Shown piece after piece: positions 55,964 to 64,000 of a stretch of 64,000 nucleotides of DNA. Numbering within the stretch: the first letter of the stretch is position 1; each line of letters begins with the position of its first letter. Origin of the DNA: Phytophthora colocasiae (taxonomy: Eukaryota > Oomycota > Peronosporomycetes > Peronosporales > Peronosporaceae). The stretch lies in the NCBI GenBank assembly GCA_018806915.1, contig JAGKQI010000086.1, forward strand, positions 434,001 through 498,000, read 5' to 3'. The position numbers and the translations under genes were made by a program. The notes under the pieces were generated by a model. The model saw nothing but the letters and a program-made list of their open reading frames with translations, searched no databases and was not told where the DNA came from.

Positions 55964-58270
55964 TGCAGCGGGGCTGCGTAGGTGTGCACCACACCGAGGA
56001 AGTTTAGTTGACTCGTAGAGTCCTGCTTACAAGGCACTAGCCTTCGGTTCTATACCAGAACCAAGTAGTCCACTAAATACGGGACTCACACTATCAGTGT
56101 CCCTATAATAAAGAAAATAACACTAGTTATGTAAAATGCAAACTGATTTTTATTGACTTTATTGTAAATGTAACGGATTTAGTATCTAGCATACTAAATC
56201 CTGATCAAAATGCAACGTGAGGCTCTGAGGCCATCTACGTATCTACTCGTGTGTGCCACACAATTATGTACCCACATAAATGTGTCCATGAGTGTCACAC
56301 ACCATTATGTACCCACATAAATGTATCCACGTGTGTCACACACCAACGAGAAACATTCGTGTAACATCTCCGTTACATGGTTAATGCGCGAGAGACCTTT
56401 CGCGACAGCCCATGCTCATAGAAAGCGTACAAGCAGTAGAGAATAGTATTGGGGTGCGCATGTTGCTGAGTGACTGCTACATCCATGATAGCAACACCTT
56501 CCGAATACACTCTCGTAGGAATCTAACCACATACGGCAGCGAGCATTTTGTTAGTTAGCAGCCAGCACAGCACACTACGATGTAACTCACCACTGGCCTG
56601 AAGTAGCGCCCCTCTGCACTTGTGACAGGAGTTCCTCCGCGAAGGCACCGGTAGAGCCTTCTCTGCTGACGCTTTCTGAGCGATGCTAAGTGTAAACAGT
56701 TTATTCATAACATAGATGTTAACCCCCCCAACACTCAAGGTAGTTAATTTCAACATAGCTTTCTGCACTTTTTCCTAACATGTTGTTAAATACAACATGC
56801 TAATGCCGGCACATTTCGTGTCTCTGACAGTTTGCACGCGGGTAGGTCAAAGAGTTGCAAAAAATGGCTGGAGATGTGAGAACCAACTGCAGCGACAGTA
56901 CAGGCTTTTCGTATAAAGCTGATTGCTGAGTGGCTGGAAGCGAGTCAGTTTGAATCCCCGAGACTTTAAAGTGTCTGTCTGTCTGTAGTCCGCACTCCCG
57001 GCCACAAAATAAAAAAAAAAAATTATTAGACAAAATTATACTAAGTACGATAAAAATGCTTCGAGAAGTACAAAATTGCAGCAGCGAGCTCGCGAAGCAA
57101 GTAAGCTTCCCCGATCCATAGCCCGTAAAGCGGGGTCTAAGCGCAGTAGTGCGGCAAGCTCGACAGAACGAGACAAACGGATACCACTAAAACCTGTCCC
57201 CCGAGCCCGCAGAGCGAATGGTGACTACAAGTCAGTTGAGAAAAGAAAACTTGAGGAAGAAGATGCGGAGGTAGCGGATGAAGACGCAATTTTTGAGGTG
57301 TGGTGCCTGCTTTTATAGCGTAATGAGAGTAAGCGTAATGCAGCTATTGCGTGTCAAATGCAGTTCCGAACGTAGTTTTGCGGCACGTCTATCTTCTGTG
57401 TGGCGATCTTCCACAGACAATACAGTTCCGATAAAAAGGGCATTTTAGATGAAGTCAATAACAACATGTTTGCTGACAGGTCTGAAGCGTCGACGTCTTT
57501 TACAACATATTCGACATAATCGTGCGATAGACTTGTCTGTACACGGCCAACCAAATCTTTGTCCAGACGAACTTAATGTTATCATACAAATATCAAGTAT
57601 AGCTTGGCATTAACACGTTGTTTTTATTAACATGTTCACGCCTTTACTCGAGCCAAAAATGGCGTGAGTGTTGGGGGGGGGTTAAAGAATACGCCTTTGC
57701 TCTCAGGTACCTCCACGGACGAGGAAGCCAACATACTCACATCGACGAGCACGCCCGGAGCACTTGGAGCAAGTTGGTTTTTTTACCAATCACGAGAAGG
57801 CGTCGATTGGTTGTAATGGGTCTACCTAGACCTATTAGGTGGCGTACACGTGCGCTTACGTGTATGAGGAAGCGTGCAATTTGAATAGACTTAATTTAAG
57901 TATACTTATTTAAATAAGTATAATTAAATCAAATATAACTAAATTAAACTGCAAAATACCGTAAAACGAGAACTGTTATTGAATTTGGCACAAGCCAATT
58001 ATGGACCTCCAAAAACTGATTGTTATCTATTTCTAAAGGGTCTGTCAACGTGTGGTTGGCAGAAACTCTACTCCGTGATTGGTAGAAATCCATTGCTTTC
58101 TACCAATAACATGCACAAATGCACACGAACCACTCAACAATGTGGTTCGCCCATGTAGCCATTGGTGTGTACAGCACACCAAGGTCTGAGGTCCGTTTCC
58201 AACCTCTAACAGTTATCCTAACTGTTAGAGTTACAAGTGGTACAACTACTTGTACGTGTAACCCCGTTTC
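55964..58270 (-). repeat. Probable long LTR shared by E6 and the gag fragment
   Basis: About 2.3 kb, AT-richer than its surroundings, with no credible gene (57076-57318 has a small basic/acidic frame with no support). The right limit is set by a purine tract (CGGGGGGATGG, - strand, near 58270) and the left by the candidate primer site. Contains perfect inverted repeats such as GGATTTAGTAT/ATACTAAATCC (56175-56201), a 20-bp AT palindrome near 57901 and CTCTAACAGTTA/TAACTGTTAGAG (58204-58230, over the start of its promoter side). No second copy in the window, so limits are tentative. Confidence 0.4.
56915..57022 (+). mobile_element. Possible tRNA-derived SINE
   Basis: TTGCTGAGTGGCT resembles a Pol III A box, AGTTTGAATCC (56947-56957) matches a B box at 9 of 11 positions, and the segment ends in a run of A at about 57011-57022. 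The A-B spacing is short and no target duplication was found. Confidence 0.25.
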
Positions 58271-58372
58271 ACCATCCCCCCGTTAAGATTCGACGTATCG
58301 GTCGCGATACGTCAATCAACAGAACTTGACAAGACCGTCAAGTTCCCAAGAGAAATCCGAGTTCATTTCGCA

Positions 58373-59895
58373 ATGAACTCGCCAACGCCCACGTCTCCGT
58401 CCGCTTCTGCGGACGCGCAAGCCTCCCCTGCTGCCTCTGCAGCAGGAACAACAACCTCAGCAGAGCCCACTAGCACTGCTGCTTCCAGCGGTCCGACAGA
58501 GAAGCTCTCTGTCACCGAATACCATGCTCTCCACAAGGAGAAGCATGAGAGGAAGAAGAAGTCTTCTTCTCTAGCAGAGATTAAGAATCCTGCTGTCCCT
58601 CTAAAAGAACTCTTTGGAGAGGACTACGAAGACATCCTCGACTACGACGAGGATGTCGAGGAGGGGGGGATGCCAAGGCTCCCGCTCCCGTGTCTTCGTC
58701 CGAAGACACCTCAGACCCACCCGTGGGATCTCGACGCCCTCGTGATGAGGCCTCGGACGCTTCAAGTTCGAAGCGTCCGCGCAGTGATGACGAAGCGCCC
58801 CCCATGTTGAGGGCGCTCACTGCTCCACACACTGATCCTCCAGTGCGTGCACCATGGATGCCTACTGAGGCAGAGATCCATGACCGGTTCGGTGCTAGTT
58901 CACCACCGAACCCGATACTGTTGTACGTATGCAACAGTATCAACGACGACGACGTCGCCGCTGAGGTTGTCTTTGAGTCCGAGACTCAAAGACGCGACTA
59001 CTATATCGGGCTCTTCCATGAGCTCCGATACTATGCAGCGAAGAAGACTTCGCGCAAGAGCAAAGTGCCAGAGTGGCAGGCACTTTGTCAGTCGTGGAAT
59101 GTCTTTGTTGAAAACTTCAACAAAGACCCGAAAGCATATCGCGAGCGCGTTGCGATCGCTACTACACTTACACTACACGTGGTAAGTGTGAACGCCTCCA
59201 TGAACAGTCCATGGAAGCGGGGATCCCATGTGCCGTTCCCTTTGGCACACCCTGTCCGTGTTGCCAACCCTTGGCAACACGTCTCACCGAACGTAATCTT
59301 CTGGGGTCGTGTACCCGATCATATCAAGGAGCTCCGTGGTCGTATTGTGCCACGCGAAGCTCCGAGTGCTGTGGCTGACCGCAGCACTCCTCGTGCAGGG
59401 CTTACCCCTGCAAGTTATGGTGGGCTTCGTACGCCATCACCTTTTCCGGAACGTCCTCCATCAGGACGTTCCGCGGCTCCCATGTATCTCGATGGGGAGG
59501 AAATCCTCTCCAACGAATACGAAAACGAACCTCTTGAGAGTTCGTTCTCTTATGAGCCACGATCCGCTCCACAATCCAGCGGATCGCTCCACGCGCGTCG
59601 CGCAACGGCGGTGGAGGGGGTGGGAACACTCCCTCCGCATGGTCAACGCTATGACCATGACGATCGTGCCCTGCACGATCGAGTTGCTGTGCTGGAGCAG
59701 ACACAGAGCGCTGAGATAGCGGCTCTGAAGCAGGAGGTTCGTGTCCTCCGTGCTGAGGTCTGCGAGGCAGCTCAGACTGCCTCGAACCTCTCGTCCGGCC
59801 TTGGGACGAGAGTGAACCGGTTGATCGACCGTGCCGACGGTCTCGAGAAGGCCTTCCAGGCCTTTCACACTCCTCAGTCGGACTACCAACCCTAG
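58373..59895 (+). pseudogene. E6 antisense ORF (about 507 aa, one frameshift), overlapping pol
   Basis: Function unknown. The ATG at 58373 sits inside a 10-bp-arm hairpin. N-terminus Ala/Ser/Thr-rich, then KLSVTEYHALHKEKHERKK and an acidic stretch; the frame breaks in a run of seven G (58663-58669) and continues in the -1 frame as an acidic Ser-rich segment, a basic SSKRPRS, a globular domain rich in Trp and Tyr (about 58840-59340), a Pro/Ser linker and a C-terminal coiled coil (about 59671-59860). It stops at TAG 59893-59895. The last 494 bp lie opposite the open pol frame. Position and orientation match the antisense ORFs of E1-E3 and E5; no sequence identity by eye. Confidence 0.7.
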
Positions 59896-62800
59896 GTAGT
59901 CCGTGCTGTACGTACGGCTTCAACCGCCCGACGTAGAAGGTCGGGTGGAACCTCATGATGGACGGTATGTCCAGCCGGTACGCGTAGCCGTGCCGTTCAA
60001 GTACTTTGAACGGCCCAATGAATATTGGAGCAAGCTTGCTTGCTCCAAAGTCAGACACTGCATGTCTAGGTAGGTTTTGTGTAGCTAACAAAACTAATGA
60101 ACCCTTTTCGAATTCATTTGTGTTGCCTCTACCAACAGTATCAGCGTTCAGCTTCTGTCGATCGACAGAAGCTGCGATAGCATCCTGGACAAACCGTATG
60201 ACGGCTTGTCTTCGCTGGACAAAGTCTAGCGCACCCGAGCTAAATCCATTCAGCTTGTCGCCCTTGTCAGCAGTAGGCCCTGCCTGATCGCTATCATTTC
60301 TCATGTCTGTGCCCGGCACAGACATCGCGCGCTCGTTCCTGCTCGAACGAGACGTCGCACGCGTCACCGCAGCTGATAGTGTGCTGGTATCAGTTTCTTA
60401 CTGCGGTTGTTCGGACGCAACCGTAGATCCTCCCCCACTTAAGGAGGAAGCTACTCCGCCGAGCATGCTCGGCAAACGTGGATGCCTCATGGCGTTCACG
60501 TAGAACGGTGTATGCCCTGTCGAGGCATGCACCGAGTTGTTGATGGCAAACTCTGCCATCGGCAAGCACTCGCTCCAGTGCGGGAACGAGTGAGCGTAGC
60601 TCTTCAACGTGTCACCCAATACACGGTTGACACGTTCGGTCTGTCCGTCCGTCTGCGGATGATCCGCAGTCGACATTGATAAGTGAACCAAGAACTGTAA
60701 ACACTTCTTGCCAGAACCGCGCTGTGAAGCGTGGATCACGGTCCGACACAATGTCGAGCGGCATGCCATGGTGTTTGAACACCATGTCAACAAACAGTCG
60801 CGCAGTCTGCGCGGCTGTAACAGAAGCCGGGACGGCAGCAAGATGAACCATCTTGCTGAATCTGTCCACAAAGACAACGATGCCCGTCCTCGGCTTGCTG
60901 TCAGGCGGAAGACCGAAGACAAAGTCCATGGACATGGACTGCCAACACTCCGACGGAGTCGGAAGTGACTGAAGAGGAGCCTGCGAGAACCGCGCAGGCT
61001 TCACGCGTTGACAAACCTCGCAAGCACGTACGTACTTGCGCACCCACTTGTACTGGTGTTGCCAGTAGAAGTCACGCGTGAGAAGAGTGTATGTCTTCTC
61101 ACGACCCGGATGCCCTGCCGTGGGGGCATCGTGATACTCGAACATGATCCTCAACCGGAGGTCATGATAACGACAATGCGATCCGCATTGTCGTCTACTG
61201 CACTGTACAACAGTAGGCCTTCGTGTACACGATAGCGGTGTACATGAACTCGAAGATGATGGGTTAGCTTCCGACGTGCCACGTCGGAAGGTGCTGCGAG
61301 GAATTCCAGCAGCCCCTTCGCGTCTGCATCCCTTGCATACGCGTTCTTCACGTCGTCAATCAACGTTGACGACGGCACACTTGTCCTCACGACGCCAACT
61401 GCGTTGGCGTCGGCCACTACATTGAGTCTTCCGGGTTTGTACTCTACCCGGAAGTTGTACTCCGCGAAGAAGGACAACCATCTCGCCATACGTTGCGAGA
61501 TGTGCGGCGACTTAATCGCCGTACGCAATGATGCGTGGTCTGTATAGACCACGAACGGTCTACTCCCAAGTATATACACTCCGAACTTTGCGAGTGCATA
61601 GTTCATGGCAAGGAGCTCCTTGTCATGTACGGGATAGTTACGCTCAGCTGGCTTCAGCTGACGCGATTGATAGTAGACTACACGATCACGCCCTTCGTGA
61701 TCGTGTTGCATCAATGCACATCCGATTGCAAAGTCGGATGCATCGCACACTACGTGGAATGGACGATCTTGGTCCGCCACGGCCAAGATCGGCGCTTCAG
61801 TCAAGCCCTGCTTGACTGCACCGAATGCCTCCTCGCACTCGGTCGTCCAAATCCACTCAGCTTCTTTCTTAAGAAGCTGTGACAATGGGCGAATCTTGCC
61901 CGCATAGTTGTCCACGTACTTACACAAGTACGTGGCAAGCCCAAGGAACTGCCTCAGTTCCTTCACATTGGATGGCGTGGGCCATTCATTGATCACTCTG
62001 ACCTTCTCTGGGTCAGGGCGCACGCCGTCTTTCCCCACAAGACACCCCAGCACGGGTATCTCGCTCGCCCCGAAGATACACTACTTCAGGTTCGCATAGA
62101 GCTTATGTTTCCTCATAAGCTCTAGCAGCTTCCGGAGATGCACCTTGTGCATCTCAATGTCCGTCTTCCCGTTCACAGCCCGGCTGTGGACGAACACGTC
62201 GTCGAAGTAGCTCGGTGCGCGACTTCGCACCGAGCGCAATAGATGTGTCACGCATCTATTGAACGTCGCAGGGGCGTTCTTAAGCCCCTGTGGCATGACG
62301 AGCCACTCCCAAAGCATACCGCTTGGAGTGCTTACCTTAGTGAGAGGGATGTCCCTCTCACGCATGAGGATCTGATAGAATCCATCACGCAGATCTAGAG
62401 CACTGAAGATAGTGCTCAAGGCCATCGAATCGATGATAACATCTTTTCGCGGTATCGGCGTCTGCGCCGGTACCGTCGCATCGTTCAACTTGTTGTACGC
62501 ATAAACGATGCGCCAGCCGCCCTGTGGTTTCTTCACACAGAACGTTGGGGCACTGTGCGGGGACTTCGATTCCCGCACTTGACCTGCAAGACGACGACTT
62601 TCAAAGAAGTCGTCGATCGCTTGCACTTGTTCACGCGGCAGTGGCCACTGCCGTGTAACACAGTACTTCGTGCCCGGCACGAGATCAATCTCGTGCTGTA
62701 CGCCCTTGTCCTTCGGAATCTCCGAAGGGATCTCGTCCGGGAGTACATCCTTGTACTCCCGCAGAACTTCGTAGTAGGGACTCGACCTGAACGAGTCCCA

Positions 62801-63286
62801 ACTCTGCTCTTCGAAGCGCTGCTTCTTAGTCTTCGCACTGAGGGAGTCATCACCCTCAGTGATCCCATCGACGACGAGCTGCTTCAGCTCTTCGGCTTCG
62901 CGATCCACTCTCTCGATATCCGAGAGAATGCAAATTTGTTCGATGCGTCCATCGTACAAGTCCCGCGCGAAGCGCTTCCAACTCATCGTTGGAAGTGCGG
63001 TCAACGCCGACGCACACGTCGGCGGATTCTACAAACGCATCCTCTGGTACTGTAACCCAGTACCCGTACGTGTCAAGACGTTCAACGTCTCGACACTCGG
63101 TGTCTGCCCTGCAGACACACCTTTAACAGTCACGGACTGGGACTCGCAAAGCTCCCTGAGCTTGCGCCGCGAAGGTCTGTCATGGATCTCAGCTCCAGGC
63201 GCTCCACGTCCAAGGCATCCAACCTTGGACTGGACTTTATCGCCATCGTCAGCGGATTCCATCCGCTGACTCGCACATCCAAGCAC
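59402..63286 (-). pseudogene. pol: E6 pol: RT, RNase H, integrase, chromodomain (several lesions)
   Basis: Read right to left. 63286-63029 ends at a TAG and continues in the same frame; RT follows with the QGLKNAP and YFDD motifs; TAG at 62083-62081; RNase H with CDASD, KELLA and TDHASL; frameshift near 61155; integrase HHCC (HDAPTAGHPG to CEVCQ) and D,D,E core; frameshift near 60680; TAA at 60400-60398; then the C-terminal integrase part and a chromodomain (about 59590-59405) with FRIRWRGF and TWEP. Three in-frame stops and two frameshifts make it inactive as read. The last 494 bp overlap the antisense ORF. Confidence 0.85.
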
Positions 63287-64000
63287 TGCTTATGTGCCGC
63301 TCATCGCGTGCAGCAGCACGCAGGTTTTTCTGGTGCTGGGCCAGCCCTTCCTGCCGCGCAGTCGGTTCTCAGAACTGCTGCGTCTCCATCCGCTACAACG
63401 GATGGAGCTTTATCCGCTCCTACGGATTGAGCTTCATCCGCTACAACGGATGAAGCAACTGCATCGTCGACTCCCGGAGTCGACGTGCTCTCGCTAGCGA
63501 GTGTTCGCTTATACACGTATCATCAGCTCCCGGGGCTGATGAACGATCGCTAGTTCCCGGAACTGCAGCGAACGTTTGCCTGTACACGCATTATCAGCTC
63601 CCGGAGCTGATGCACGATCGCTAGTTCCCAGAACTAGCGGCGACGCGCCAGTGGCGTCAGCTCCCAGAGCTGACGCACGCCTTTCGGTTCCCCGAATATT
63701 ATTTGCTTCGTCAACTCCCAGAGTTGACGCGACGTCGTCGGCGCGACCCTTGGGGGCTTGAAGTACCTCCAAGGATACCGGTAATACCGATATTTTACCT
63801 TCTATCAGGTGAATTGCATTCACCTGACCATCACTCATGTGACCGCGACCCTTCGGCTCAGATTTCTGAGTCGACACACATTTTCTCCCAACGACTCCCT
63901 GAGTCGCTGGCGGTCGCCGGCGCGATCGGAGGCAGCGGCGGCCGCCGCTGCCTCAAATGGGGAATCACATGCACCGCCTGGTGCATGTGCAGCACTGACA
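63287..64000 (-). pseudogene. E6 gag/protease side, low-complexity and palindrome-rich
   Basis: Broken frames on the - strand (63516-63301, 63877-63509) encode degenerate Ala/Asp/Gly/Ser motifs such as LGVDEA, LGADAT and PGADNA. The DNA is a chain of inverted repeats with related arms, for example GCGTCAGCTC/GAGCTGACGC (63654-63676), and a 24-bp perfect palindrome at 63930-63953. No protease or zinc-knuckle motif was found. Gag proper is presumably further right. Confidence 0.45.

Larger units (their letters stand above)
55964..64000 (-). mobile_element. E6: third Gypsy type (single RNase H, chromodomain), 5' end outside the window
   Basis: Transcript order from the right: a low-complexity gag/protease side (64000-63290), RT, canonical RNase H, integrase, chromodomain (63286-59402), an antisense ORF overlapping the end of pol, and a probable LTR. 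Pol differs from E1-E5: it has one RNase H with the usual catalytic residues and RT motif FDD. Several nonsense and frameshift lesions. The entire stretch is packed with perfect inverted repeats. Confidence 0.8.
58200..64000. repeat. Region saturated with short perfect inverted repeats
   Basis: Examples read directly: 58358-58381 (10-bp arms), 58690-58709 (9), 58969-58993 (11), 59101-59127 (12), 59258-59280 (10), 61171-61193 (10), 61268-61290 (11), 61680-61706 (11), 61912-61935 (10), 62098-62123 (10), 62340-62361 (10), 63248-63270 (9), 63930-63953 (12) and 63966-63989 (10). Arms are different each time and spacers are 0 to about 10 bases. Several dozen more lie between these. Confidence 0.85.

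Noticed and set aside
57076..57318. Small host gene (80 codons, basic then acidic)
   Set aside because: Short, low-complexity, in an AT-rich probable LTR, with no supporting motif or second copy.

Overview
The window is a nest of LTR retrotransposons with no host gene that I can support. The organism is most likely an oomycete (Phytophthora or downy-mildew type). The reasons are chromodomain Gypsy/Ty3 polyproteins with two RNase H domains and a right-hand element whose polyprotein reads like the common Phytophthora Gypsy type. This is recognition by eye; no search was run.

Layout, with my own labels E1 to E6. E2 (+ strand) is a diverged Gypsy element that enters at the left edge (pol from base 1) and ends with its 3' LTR at 49152-50660. 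Two younger copies of one related family sit inside it: E1 (666-15120, - strand, 4-bp target duplication TGAG) in E2 pol, and E3 (20364-48932, + strand, duplication GAAA) just upstream of the E2 3' LTR. E3 gag is in turn split by E5 (26218-40314, + strand, duplication ATAT), from a second family. E2 itself lies inside the integrase of E4 (50661-55646, - strand), a deleted relative of E5. To the right is a chimeric junction (55647-55912), a probable long LTR (about 55964-58270), and a third Gypsy type, E6 (to 64000, - strand, its 5' end outside the window). Insertion order: E4, then E2, then E1 and E3, then E5.

How the genes work together. In E1, E3, E4 and E5, gag ends in the heptamer GTTAAAC next to the stop codon, followed 5-6 bases later by a stem-loop. 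Pol is open in the -1 frame, so a programmed -1 frameshift should make Gag-Pol. Pol runs protease, reverse transcriptase, a degenerate RNase H, a second complete RNase H, integrase and chromodomain. E1, E2, E3, E5 and E6 also carry an antisense ORF between pol and the 3' LTR, convergent with pol, encoding acidic, Ser/Pro-rich and coiled-coil proteins. A short hairpin sits at the end of pol in E1, E2, E3 and E5. In E6 the antisense ORF overlaps the end of pol by 494 bp.

State of the copies. E3 pol and antisense ORF are open and its gag is broken only by E5. E1, E2, E4, E5 and E6 carry nonsense or frameshift lesions. Most unexpected is sequence texture: E6 is packed with back-to-back perfect inverted repeats (8-12 bp arms), E4/E5 are saturated with GATC, and E1-E3 are enriched in TCCGGA.
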